A stretch of 64,000 nucleotides of DNA from Citrobacter amalonaticus (lineage in GTDB: Bacteria > Pseudomonadota > Gammaproteobacteria > Enterobacterales > Enterobacteriaceae), in the NCBI RefSeq assembly GCF_001559075.2, contig NZ_CP014015.2:372001-436000 (forward strand), in the 5' to 3' direction. The notes beneath the pieces are model-generated. The model was not told the DNA's origin and searched no databases. It worked only from the letters and a program-made list of their open reading frames with translations. Made by a program: the position numbers and the translations under genes. Shown here piece after piece: positions 35,899 to 44,331 of the stretch (position 1 is the first letter of the stretch; the number at the start of each line of letters is the position of its first letter).

Positions 35899-36558
35899 GT
35901 GAAAGAGATTATTGATGGCTTCCTGAAGTTTCAGCGCAAAATATTTCCTGAACGCGCGGAATTGTTCAGACGCCTTGCCACCCAGCAAAACCCCCGGGCG
36001 TTATTCATCTCCTGTTCGGACAGCCGTCTGGTTCCCGAACTGGTCACGCAGCGCGAGCCTGGCGATCTGTTCGTGATCCGCAACGCCGGTAACATTGTGC
36101 CGTCATACGGTCCGGAGCCCGGCGGGGTGACCGCCTCGGTGGAATACGCCGTCTCTGCGCTTCGCGTCACCGACATTGTGATCTGCGGACACTCAGACTG
36201 CGGTGCGATGACCGCCATTGCCGGCTGTCACTGTCTGGATCACATGCCTGCCGTCAACCACTGGCTGCGTTATGCGGACTCCGCTCGCGTCGTCAATGAG
36301 TCACGAACGCACACCTCTTTGGCTGAGAAAACGGCCTCGATGGTGCGTGAAAACGTCATTGCGCAACTCGCTAATATCCAGACCCATCCTTCCGTGCGCC
36401 TCGCGCTCGAAGAGGGGCGCATTGCGCTCCACGGCTGGGTTTACGACATTGAAAGCGCAGAGATTGCCGCTTACGACGGTGCCAGCAGACAGTTCGTCTC
36501 TCTGGCGAACAACCCAGACACCTGCGCGATGCCTTACCGCCAGCCATCCGCAGCCTGA
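35899..36558 (+). CDS. cynT: Beta-carbonic anhydrase CynT
   Basis: 219 residues from GTG 35899, with AGAGG seven bases upstream; identical in length to E. coli CynT. Zinc ligands Cys39, Asp41, His98 and Cys101 are visible in SCSDSRLVPEL and CGHSDCGAM. It supplies bicarbonate for cyanase and prevents loss of CO2 by diffusion. First gene of the cynT-cynS-deaminase-cynX run. Confidence 0.96.
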   Translation: MKEIIDGFLKFQRKIFPERAELFRRLATQQNPRALFISCSDSRLVPELVTQREPGDLFVIRNAGNIVPSYGPEPGGVTASVEYAVSALRVTDIVICGHSDCGAMTAIAGCHCLDHMPAVNHWLRYADSARVVNESRTHTSLAEKTASMVRENVIAQLANIQTHPSVRLALEEGRIALHGWVYDIESAEIAAYDGASRQFVSLANNPDTCAMPYRQPSAA

Positions 36559-36590
36559 GCTATTTTTTAACGTATCAAAGAGGTTTCATC

Positions 36591-37061
36591 ATGATTCAGT
36601 CGCAAATCAACCGTGACATTCGCCTGGCCCTGGCTGACCAGATCCTGCTGAGCAAAGCCAAAAAAGATCTCACATTTGCCCAGCTTGCGGACGGCACCGG
36701 CTTATCCGAAGCCTTTGTCACCGCAGCGCTGCTCGGTCAACATGCTCTCCCGGCCGATGCTGCGCGTCTCGTCGGCGAGAAGCTGGCCCTCGACAGCGAC
36801 GCGGTACTGTTGTTACAGACCATTCCCCTGCGCGGCAGTATCGACGATCGCGTACCGACAGACCCGACGATGTACCGTTTCTATGAGATGTTGCAGGTTT
36901 ACGGCACGACGCTAAAAGCGCTGGTCCACGAAAAATTTGGCGACGGCATTATCAGCGCCATTAATTTCAGGCTGGATGTAAAAAAAGTGGCGGATCCAGA
37001 AGGTGGCGAACGCGCCGTGATTACCCTGGATGGCAAGTATTTGCCGACGAAGCCTTTTTAA
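36591..37061 (+). CDS. cynS: Cyanase CynS
   Basis: 156 residues. Converts cyanate and bicarbonate to ammonia and CO2 (via carbamate). The catalytic residues known for the E. coli enzyme are all in place: Arg96 and Glu99 in TMYRFYEML and Ser122 in DGIISAIN. N-terminal HTH-like fold, C-terminal catalytic domain. Lies 32 bases after cynT. Confidence 0.97.
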   Translation: MIQSQINRDIRLALADQILLSKAKKDLTFAQLADGTGLSEAFVTAALLGQHALPADAARLVGEKLALDSDAVLLLQTIPLRGSIDDRVPTDPTMYRFYEMLQVYGTTLKALVHEKFGDGIISAINFRLDVKKVADPEGGERAVITLDGKYLPTKPF

Positions 37062-37122
37062 TCCATCAGAACGGTACGCGCAGGCGTATCGTTTTTCTTT
37101 TATCTGCTCACAGGAGTAAAGC

Positions 37123-37581
37123 ATGTCTGCACATGATAACTATCTGCAACAGGCCCTGGCCCTGGCGGCCCGCAACGTTGAACAGGGTGGGCGCCCGTTT
37201 GGCGCAGTGATTGTTCGCAACGGCGACGCGATCGCCGAAGCCGTCAATACGCTGCACCTGGATGATGATCCCACCGGGCATGCGGAGCTCAACGCCATTC
37301 GGGCGATTGCCGCCCAATCAGGCAGCGCGGCACTCCGCGAATGCGTGGTTTACGCCAGCGGGCAACCGTGCCCGATGTGCCTTAGCGCGATGTATCTCAC
37401 CGGGGTGAAAGAGGTCTGGTTCGCCAACAGCAATGGCGATGGCGAAACGTTCCGTCTCTCCACGGCGGCCATTTATCAGCAGCTACAGCAGCCTCTCGAA
37501 CAACAAACGCTGCCCGTTCATCATCTTCCACAGCCTAACGGTCTGGCGGTGTATCAACGCTGGGCTGAAAAACAGTCATGA
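37123..37581 (+). CDS. Nucleoside/guanine deaminase-like protein inside the cyn operon
   Basis: 152 residues. Cytidine-deaminase-fold enzyme with HAELNAIRAIA (zinc His, catalytic Glu) and GQPCPMCLSAMY (zinc Cys pair), closest in layout to GuaD-type guanine deaminases and TadA. Its stop overlaps the cynX start, and it follows cynS by 61 bases with GGAG at its ribosome site, so it is in the operon. E. coli cyn has no gene here. The link to cyanate may be breakdown of a nitrogenous compound that releases ammonia or cyanate; this is inferred. Confidence 0.85.
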   Translation: MSAHDNYLQQALALAARNVEQGGRPFGAVIVRNGDAIAEAVNTLHLDDDPTGHAELNAIRAIAAQSGSAALRECVVYASGQPCPMCLSAMYLTGVKEVWFANSNGDGETFRLSTAAIYQQLQQPLEQQTLPVHHLPQPNGLAVYQRWAEKQS

Positions 37582-38749
37582 ACAAAACCTCCCGCATTGG
37601 CCTGATGCTGCTGGTTCTGGTGCTGATTGGCCTGAACATGCGTCCGCTGCTGACCTCTGTCGGCCCGCTTTTACCGCAGCTGCGCGCCGCCAGCGGCATG
37701 AGCTTTGCCGTGGCGTCGCTGCTCACGGCGCTACCGATGATCGCCATGGGCGCGCTGGCGCTGGCTGGCGGATGGATCAATCGCCATATCAGCGAGCATG
37801 TCAGCGTCGCCTTAAGTTTGTTGATGGTGATGACCGGCGCATTGCTTCGTGAACTGGCGCCGCACAGCGTTGTGCTGCTCAGCAGCGCGGCATTGGGATT
37901 GGGATCATTCAGGTTGTGATGCCCACGGTGATTAAGCGTCTTTTTCATCGCCGCATGCCGCAGGTGATGGGGCTCTGGTCGGCCGCATTGATGGGTGGCG
38001 GGGGACTCGGTGCGGCGCTGACGCCGTGGATCGCGCAACGCAGTGAACTCTGGCACCGCTCGCTGGCATGGTGGGCCTTGCCCGCGCTGATCGCTCTGGT
38101 TGGCTGGCTGGCGCAACGCCGCTCCGCAGAGATGCCGCTCACTCATCCGAAAGGTGCCGCCGTGCGCGTTGTCCTCAACCCGCGCGCCTGGACGCTGGGG
38201 CTTTATTTTGGCGTGATCAATGGCGGTTATGGCAGCCTGATTGCCTGGCTGCCGCCGTACTATATTCAACTGGGCGAAAGTGCGCAGTTCAGCGGCACGC
38301 TGTTGGCACTGATGACCGTCGGTCAGACGGCGGGAGCGCTGATATTGCCAATGCTCGCGCATCATCAGGATCGCCGTAAACTGCTGCTTTTCACGCTGGC
38401 ACTACAGATGCTCGGCTTTTGTGGTTTTATCCTCTGGCCCACGCAATTGCCAATTCTCTGGGCTGTGGTTTGCGGTATTGGCCTGGGCGGCGCATTTCCT
38501 TTATGTCTGGTGCTGGCGCTCGACCATGCCCGACATCCGGTAATATCCGGTAAATTAGTTGCTTTCATGCAGGGGATTGGTTTTATTATCGCCGGCCTCT
38601 CTCCCTGGCTCTCCGGTCTCTTGCGCAGTCTGAGCGGCAATTACTGGCTTGACTGGACGTTCCACGCCCTCTGTGTCGCCGGGCTGATGGCGCTCACACT
38701 GCGTTTCGTTCCCGCCCGCTATCCGCAGGAGTGGTCTGTCGCCGAATAA
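37578..38749 (+). pseudogene. cynX: cynX, MFS cyanate transporter, frameshifted
   Basis: The 113-codon first frame (37578-37919) matches the N-terminus of E. coli CynX through LLSSA, then runs into TGA. The second frame (37916-38749) carries the rest, from GIIQVVMPTVIKR to the C-terminus, including about eight membrane segments. Around 37890-37900 the sequence reads AGCGCGGCATT, where E. coli codes for SSALLGGVGIG; a loss of about 10 bases explains the shift. The second part has an ATG at 37919 overlapping the stop, so reinitiation could make two pieces, but a working 12-segment transporter is unlikely. Sequencing error is not excluded. Confidence 0.85.
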
Positions 38750-38898
38750 GACGCGAAATAAAAGACGGGGAATTAACCGACTCGTTCCTGTTGTGCCTGA
38801 CAACGAAAGTGCCAGCGAACTGGCACTTTCCCACTCGACGCGATAACCGGATATAAGAAATGGCAATCATCAATATTAATGATTTATTGCCGGGGCTA

Positions 38899-39141
38899 TT
38901 AACGCTTACCGTAACCCACCATAAAACGAATCATCAGGCCGCAGGCAGGTGAAAGAAAAAGAAACAATCCTGTGACCATTTCGTCACCGGCAGTCAACCA
39001 CATCGTGGTGTAGTATATCAGCACCGCCAGAATGACCATGCCGAGAAGCGCGCTAATGGCTGATACCCAACCTAAAACCTGCGCGATATAACCACTGACA
39101 CCCAGGATACTTGCGAGCAGAAAAGCTAAAAAAAAGATCAT
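38899..39141 (-). CDS. yfdY: YfdY-like DUF2545 small membrane protein
   Basis: 80 residues with two or three hydrophobic segments (MIFFLAFLLASILGVSGYIAQVLGWVSAISALLGMVILAVLIYY..., FLFLSPACGLMIRFMVGYGKR). It resembles E. coli YfdY by position just upstream of lpxP, by size and by the closing motif. Function unknown. AAGGAGG ribosome site upstream. Confidence 0.8.
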   Translation of the reverse strand: MIFFLAFLLASILGVSGYIAQVLGWVSAISALLGMVILAVLIYYTTMWLTAGDEMVTGLFLFLSPACGLMIRFMVGYGKR

Positions 39142-39563
39142 CGCCGTACCTCCTTTTTGCGTGAACTCCGAACGTAAGCCCTTACTCTCCTTATACTTTC
39201 AATCATAAACTAAAGCGGCATCTCCGGCAAATATCACAACTTTTTCATAACAATTTTAATTATACGAATATTCCGCATTGTGCTTTTCTAACCTTATTAA
39301 AAACAAACAATTAAAAAACACGACATTATTTTTTATACGCAATGCAAATATTTACGCTTCTTGATTAATTATTTGTGGCTGACATTAATCTCCAGGTGGT
39401 ACATTATGCGTCCAGCATTCATGCCCCTCGTGGTTTTATCCTGACGCAGTTTTACACTCTTTGCAGGAACCATTGTCGTACATGATGGCCTAAGACATTG
39501 AGTGTACCGCGTTGGAGAATACGTCTTCTGCGATACAAAAATGGGTATCTTTAGAAGGTATTT
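39142..39563. promoter_or_regulatory. Divergent yfdY / lpxP region with long lpxP leader
   Basis: 422 bases, very A+T-rich in the first half. The half nearest lpxP could be a long cold-shock-type leader. It contains a short frame with a good ribosome site (39406-39444) and a small hairpin GATAC...GTATC just before the lpxP ribosome site. lpxP is induced at low temperature in E. coli. Confidence 0.45.
39406..39444 (+). CDS. Possible 12-residue leader peptide upstream of lpxP
   Basis: ATG with AGGTGG six bases upstream encodes MRPAFMPLVVLS then TGA. It lies about 120 bases before lpxP on the same strand. No homologue is recalled; the call rests on the ribosome site and position only. Confidence 0.3.
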   Translation: MRPAFMPLVVLS

Positions 39564-40484
39564 ATGTTCCCAAAATGCAAATTTTCCCGCGCGTTCCTGC
39601 ATCCGCGTTACTGGCTCACCTGGTTTGGTCTCGGTGTGCTCTGGTTATTGGTGCAACTGCCCTACCCTGTTCTGTGCTTTCTCGGCACCCGGACGGGCGC
39701 ACTGGCGCGCCCCTTCCTGAAACGTCGCGAGTCTATCGCCCGTAAAAACCTTGAGCTCTGCTTCCCGTCTTATTCTCAGGAACAGAGAGAAAAGATGATC
39801 GAAGAGAATTTCCGTTCTCTCGGGATGGCGCTGCTGGAAACCGGTATGGCCTGGTTCTGGCCGGACCGTCGCGTGCGTAAATGGTTTGACGTTGAGGGAC
39901 TGGATAACCTGCAACGCTCGCAGGCGCAAAATCGCGGCGTGATGGTCGTTGGCGTTCACTTTATGTCACTGGAGCTGGGTGGTCGGGTAATGGGGCTTTG
40001 CCAGCCGATGATGGCAACCTATCGTCCGCACAACAATCCGCTGATGGAGTGGGTACAGACCCGCGGACGGATGCGTTCGAATAAAGCGATGATCGGCAGA
40101 AACAATCTGCGCGGTATCGTTGGCGCCCTGAAAAAAGGGGAAGCCGTCTGGTTTGCACCCGACCAGGATTACGGCCCGAAAGGCAGTTCTTTCGCTCCGT
40201 TCTTCGCCGTTAAAAATGTAGCGACCACTAACGGTACCTATGTGCTGTCGCGCTTGTCCGGTTCCGCGATGCTCACCGTAACGATGGTCAGAAAAGCCGG
40301 TAACTGCGGCTACCGTCTGTATATCTCCCCGGAGATGCAAGGCTACCCGGCGGATGAAAATCAGGCTGCTGCCTACATGAACAAAATTATCGAGAAAGAG
40401 ATCATGCGCGCCCCCGAGCAGTATCTCTGGATCCATCGCCGCTTTAAAACCCGTCCAATGGGTGAAGCCTCGCTTTACATTTAA
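39564..40484 (+). CDS. lpxP: Lipid A palmitoleoyltransferase LpxP
   Basis: 306 residues. Cold-induced late acyltransferase that adds palmitoleate to Kdo2-lipid IVA in place of the laurate added by LpxL, which fluidises the outer membrane. Single N-terminal membrane anchor (YWLTWFGLGVLWLLVQLPYPVLCFLG). Catalytic HX4E motif VGVHFMSLELGGR near residue 132, and the substrate motifs YRPHNNPLMEW and APDQDYGPKGSSFAPFF. Length matches E. coli. Confidence 0.95.
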   Translation: MFPKCKFSRAFLHPRYWLTWFGLGVLWLLVQLPYPVLCFLGTRTGALARPFLKRRESIARKNLELCFPSYSQEQREKMIEENFRSLGMALLETGMAWFWPDRRVRKWFDVEGLDNLQRSQAQNRGVMVVGVHFMSLELGGRVMGLCQPMMATYRPHNNPLMEWVQTRGRMRSNKAMIGRNNLRGIVGALKKGEAVWFAPDQDYGPKGSSFAPFFAVKNVATTNGTYVLSRLSGSAMLTVTMVRKAGNCGYRLYISPEMQGYPADENQAAAYMNKIIEKEIMRAPEQYLWIHRRFKTRPMGEASLYI

Positions 40485-40505
40485 AAAGGCCGCAAGGCCT
40501 TTTTT
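40483..40505 (+). terminator. lpxP terminator
   Basis: AAAAAGGCC-GCAA-GGCCTTTTTT directly overlapping the lpxP stop codon. Strong intrinsic terminator. Confidence 0.9.
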
Positions 40506-40669
40506 ATTGCCTGTCGCCCGCCAATAACCCTGATTATGATAGGGTTTTTCATCCTCGTTTTTCGGACCGTAAATCGCGTCGCTCAAAGGGGATTTATTAC
40601 CCTCTGCAATTATACTGTCGCCGAATCCCGACAGTTGTAAGTTACTAAAAGTAAATAAAAAAATGCCTC

Positions 40670-40779
40670 TTGTCTCGCCTCATTTTTAGGCGTACATTAG
40701 CGCCGTCTGGAGCAATCAACGCACAGAATTCTGAGGTGATGCCGCAAACGAAATGAGGAATATTCCGGGTTTCGTTTTT
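40670..40779 (+). ncRNA. Candidate small RNA or attenuated leader upstream of ypdK
   Basis: Between lpxP and ypdK a sigma70-like promoter (TTGTCT at 40670-40675, 17-base spacer, TACATT at 40693-40698) is followed about 75 bases later by an intrinsic-terminator-like hairpin. Outer stem AAACGAAA/TTTCGTTT, inner palindrome GGAATATTCC, then TTTTTA, at 40746-40779. This would give an RNA of about 75 bases. It could equally be an attenuator in the ypdK leader. Confidence 0.4.
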
Positions 40780-40854
40780 ACCGGTATCAGCTCTCTATAA
40801 TCAGATGAGATGAAATTCATTCAGGCGTATCAGTTATTGCGCGGAGAGATGAAA

Positions 40855-40926
40855 GTGAAATATTTCTTTATGGGCATTTCTTTTATGGTCATCGTTTGGG
40901 CCGGTACGTTTGCTCTGATGATCTAA
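40855..40926 (+). CDS. ypdK: YpdK small membrane protein
   Basis: 23 residues from GTG 40855: MKYFFMGISFMVIVWAGTFA then LMI, a single membrane segment. It matches the E. coli microprotein YpdK as I recall it, at the same place between lpxP and alaC. GGAG lies eight bases upstream. An in-frame ATG at 40849 would add two residues but is too close to the ribosome site. Function unknown. Confidence 0.9.
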   Translation: MKYFFMGISFMVIVWAGTFALMI

Positions 40927-40947
40927 AGACAACAATGCAGCAAAGAA

Positions 40948-40971
40948 AACAGGAGCCGATGGCTCCTGTTT
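40948..40971. terminator. Terminator between ypdK and alaC
   Basis: AACAGGAGCC-GAT-GGCTCCTGTT, a perfect 10-bp stem followed by a short T-containing tail. Placed between convergent genes. Confidence 0.8.
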
Positions 40972-40992
40972 GCGTTTGAAGGGACCGGGGTT

Positions 40993-42231
40993 TTACTCAA
41001 GCGTCTCAGAGGTTGATTTCGTCCCGGCTGGCAGCAAGCCATCGGCGCGGAACATTGATTTAATCCCTCTGATCGCCTGACGAATGCGATCGCGGTTCTC
41101 AATCAGCGCGAAGCGGACATGGGTATCACCGTAATCACCAAAACCAATGCCTGGCGATACACACACTTTGGCGTCGTTCAGTAGCTTCTTCGCGAAGTCC
41201 AGCGACCCCATCCCGGCATACTGTTCCGGGATCTTCGCCCACACGTACATCGAAGCCTTCGGCATTTCGACCATCCACCCGGCCTCATGCAGTCCTTTCA
41301 CCAGCACGTCACGGCGACGCTTATACTGCTCGGCGATATCCCGTACGCACTGCTGATCGCCTTCCAGCGCCGCAATCGCAGCAACCTGCAGCGGGGTAAA
41401 CGTCCCGTAGTCGTGATAGCTCTTAATCCGCGCCAGCGCATTGACCAGCGTTTTGTTACCGACCATAAAGCCAATACGCCAGCCGGCCATGTTGTAGCTT
41501 TTCGACAAGGTGAAAAACTCCACCGCCACGTCGCGGGCGCCAGGCACCTGCATGATGGACGGCGCTTTCCAGCCGTCGTAAACGATGTCGGCATAGGCCA
41601 GATCGTGCACCACCAGCACATCGTAACGCTTCGCCAGCGCGACCACTTTCTCAAAAAATTCTAACTCAACGCACTGTGCCGTCGGGTTAGACGGAAAGCC
41701 AAGGATCATCATCTTCGGCTTCGGATAACTTTCGCGAATCGCACGTTCCAGTTCGTTGAAGAAATCGATACCTTCCACCAGCGGAACGGAACGTACCTGA
41801 GCGCCGGCGATCACCGCGCCGTAAATATGGATGGGATAACTGGGGTTCGGCACCAGCACCGTATCACCGTGATCGAGCGTGGCCAGCATCAGATGCGCCA
41901 GCCCCTCTTTTGAGCCGATGGTGACAATCGCTTCGGATTCCGGATCGATATCGACATCATAGCGTTCCTGATACCACCGGGAGATGGCCCGACGCAGACG
42001 CGGAATACCGCGAGAAGTGGAATAACCGTGCGTATCCGGGCGCTGCGCCACGGTACACAGTTTTTCGACGATATGAGGCGGCGTCGCACCGTCCGGGTTC
42101 CCCATGCTGAAGTCGATAATATCTTCGCCGCGCCGACGCGCAGCCATCTTCAGTTCAGCGGTGATATTAAAAACATAAGGGGGAAGACGATCAATACGCG
42201 TAAAGCGACGTTCAGGGCGAGAGTCAGCCAT
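40993..42231 (-). CDS. alaC: Glutamate-pyruvate aminotransferase AlaC
   Basis: 412 residues. PLP-dependent class I aminotransferase, a main alanine-synthesising enzyme with AlaA. The Schiff-base Lys lies in TLSKSYNMAGWRIGF. Cofactor contacts appear in GSKEGLAHLMLA, NPSYPIHIYG and HDLAYADIVYDG. Length and sequence match E. coli AlaC (YfdZ). Divergent from ypdA. Confidence 0.96.
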   Translation of the reverse strand: MADSRPERRFTRIDRLPPYVFNITAELKMAARRRGEDIIDFSMGNPDGATPPHIVEKLCTVAQRPDTHGYSTSRGIPRLRRAISRWYQERYDVDIDPESEAIVTIGSKEGLAHLMLATLDHGDTVLVPNPSYPIHIYGAVIAGAQVRSVPLVEGIDFFNELERAIRESYPKPKMMILGFPSNPTAQCVELEFFEKVVALAKRYDVLVVHDLAYADIVYDGWKAPSIMQVPGARDVAVEFFTLSKSYNMAGWRIGFMVGNKTLVNALARIKSYHDYGTFTPLQVAAIAALEGDQQCVRDIAEQYKRRRDVLVKGLHEAGWMVEMPKASMYVWAKIPEQYAGMGSLDFAKKLLNDAKVCVSPGIGFGDYGDTHVRFALIENRDRIRQAIRGIKSMFRADGLLPAGTKSTSETLE

Positions 42232-42619
42232 AATATCCTCAGATTCACGTTAGCGCCCGGACCGTCCGAGCGACGCTGCCACGATGGTGGCATGTTTAGA
42301 AAATAGCCTGATTAAAATCCTTCTGTCGAGAGGGAAAGGAAAATATTTTTTCGGTCACCAAAAGAGGAACGACAATTTTAAAAGGGGAAATAATAGGTTT
42401 TCCACACTGCTTAATGTTACTTTTCAATAACATTTTGTTGCTATGGTAATAACCATGAAAGCGGGCGTTTTATGAGATGTATTGTAAATACACCAATCAA
42501 CCAACAATCCCCTTTTAAAATTATGGTTTTTCCTCATTAGTCGCAAGATCTCAGCAGGCTGGTCATCCGCCCTGCGGTTACCTATCATAGGACTTTAACC
42601 CTTTGGCAAGAGTCCCCCC
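42232..42619. promoter_or_regulatory. Divergent alaC / ypdA intergenic region
   Basis: 388 bases. It contains a perfect 15-bp inverted repeat pair (42374-42388 and 42508-42522). Between the arms lies a stem-loop AATGTTA...TAACATT (42413-42434). No coding potential seen. It presumably contains both promoters. Confidence 0.6.
42374..42522. repeat. Inverted repeat pair, 15 bp, around a 119-bp core
   Basis: AATTTTAAAAGGGGA at 42374-42388 and its exact reverse complement at 42508-42522. The repeat is asymmetric within each arm, so chance palindromy of a simple A/T tract does not explain it. Confidence 0.85.
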
Positions 42620-44317
42620 GTGCACGAAATATTTACCATGCTGCTGGCCGTGTTTGACCGCGCAGCGCTGATGCTATTTTGCCTGTTCTTTCTCATCCGC
42701 ATCCGCCTGTTTCGCGAGCTGCTGCATAAGTCTGCCCATACGCCAAAGGAACTGCTCGCCGTCACCGCGATTTTTTCGATGTTCGCATTGTTCAGCACCT
42801 GGTCCGGCGTACCGGTAGAGGGGTCACTGGTGAACGTGCGGATCATTGCCGTGATGTCCGGCGGCATCCTGTTTGGTCCGTGGGTCGGCATTATTACGGG
42901 GGCAATCGCCGGGACGCACCGTTATCTGATCGACATTGGCGGCGTAACGGCGATCCCCTGCTTTATTACCAGCATTCTGGCGGGCTGCCTCGCGGGCTGG
43001 ATTAACCGCAGGATCCCCAAAGCCCAACACTGGCGCGCCGGGATTTTAGGCGGCATGCTTTGCGAAACGCTGACGATGATTCTGGTGGTTCTCTGGGCGC
43101 CAACCACTGAACTGGGGCTGGATATTGTCTCGAAAATCGGTATTCCGATGATCCTCGGCAGCGTCTGTATCGGGTTTATCGTGCTGCTGGTTCAGAGCGT
43201 TGAGGGGGAGAAAGAGGCGAGCGCCGCGCGGCAGGCCAAGCTGGCGCTGGATATCGCCAATAAAACCCTGCCCCTGTTTCGCAAGGTCAACAGCGAATCG
43301 CTGCGCCAGATCTGCGAAATCATTCGCCACGATATCCACGCCGATGCGGTCGCCATTACCAATACCCAGCATGTGCTGGCCTACGTCGGCGTCGGGGAAG
43401 CAAACTACCGCAACCACGATGACTTCGTCAGCCCGACCACCCAGCAGGCGATCAATCACGGTGAAATCATCATTAAAAACAATGATGAAGCGCACCGCAC
43501 GCCGGAGATCCACTCCATGTTGGTCATTCCATTGTGGGAAAAAGGGGTGGTGACCGGCACGTTAAAAATTTACTACTGTCACGCCCATCAGATCACCTCG
43601 TCATTGCAGGAAATGGCGGTGGGTCTGTCGCAGATTATCTCGACCCAACTCGAAGTCTCCCGCACCGAGCAATTGCGAGAAATGGCAAATAAGGCAGAGC
43701 TACGTGCGCTGCAAAGCAAAATTAATCCTCATTTCCTGTTTAACGCCCTGAACGCAATTTCGTCATCGATTCGACTTAATCCGGACACTGCCCGTCAGCT
43801 CATTTTTAATTTGTCGCGTTATCTGCGCTATAACATTGAGTTAAACTATGACGAGCAGATCGACATCAAAAAAGAGCTGTATCAAATCAAGGATTACATT
43901 GCCATTGAACAGGCCCGTTTTGGCGACAAGCTGACCGTGATTTATGATATTGATGAAGAGGTCAACTGCTCCATCCCCAGCCTGCTGATACAACCGTTAG
44001 TGGAGAATGCCATCGTCCACGGCATTCAGCCCTGCAAAGGGAAAGGCGTGGTAACGATTAGCGTCGCCGAGTGCGGCAACCGGGTGCGTATTGCCGTCAG
44101 GGACACTGGCCACGGTATCGACCCGAAAGTGATTGAGCGCGTGGAATCCAACGAAATGCCGGGCAATAAAATTGGCCTGCTTAATGTCCATCATCGCGTT
44201 AAGCTGTTATATGGTGAAGGCCTGCATATACGCCGCCTGGAACCTGGGACCGAAATCGCCTTTTATGTCCCCAACCAGCGTTCGGCAACGGCTACGCCCG
44301 CCACGTTATTGCTTTAA
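42620..44317 (+). CDS. ypdA: LytS-type sensor kinase YpdA (pyruvate sensing)
   Basis: 565 residues from GTG 42620. Histidine kinase of the YpdA/YpdB (PyrSR) system, which responds to extracellular pyruvate. The 5TMR-LYT membrane domain occupies about residues 1-195, a GAF domain about 220-345, and the kinase core about 365-555. The phospho-acceptor His lies in KINPHFLFNALN, and ATP-binding motifs are LIQPLVENAIVHG and RDTGHGID. Length equals E. coli YpdA. Operon with ypdB, 14 bases apart. Confidence 0.96.
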   Translation: MHEIFTMLLAVFDRAALMLFCLFFLIRIRLFRELLHKSAHTPKELLAVTAIFSMFALFSTWSGVPVEGSLVNVRIIAVMSGGILFGPWVGIITGAIAGTHRYLIDIGGVTAIPCFITSILAGCLAGWINRRIPKAQHWRAGILGGMLCETLTMILVVLWAPTTELGLDIVSKIGIPMILGSVCIGFIVLLVQSVEGEKEASAARQAKLALDIANKTLPLFRKVNSESLRQICEIIRHDIHADAVAITNTQHVLAYVGVGEANYRNHDDFVSPTTQQAINHGEIIIKNNDEAHRTPEIHSMLVIPLWEKGVVTGTLKIYYCHAHQITSSLQEMAVGLSQIISTQLEVSRTEQLREMANKAELRALQSKINPHFLFNALNAISSSIRLNPDTARQLIFNLSRYLRYNIELNYDEQIDIKKELYQIKDYIAIEQARFGDKLTVIYDIDEEVNCSIPSLLIQPLVENAIVHGIQPCKGKGVVTISVAECGNRVRIAVRDTGHGIDPKVIERVESNEMPGNKIGLLNVHHRVKLLYGEGLHIRRLEPGTEIAFYVPNQRSATATPATLLL

Positions 44318-44331
44318 GCCGGAGTAACACT

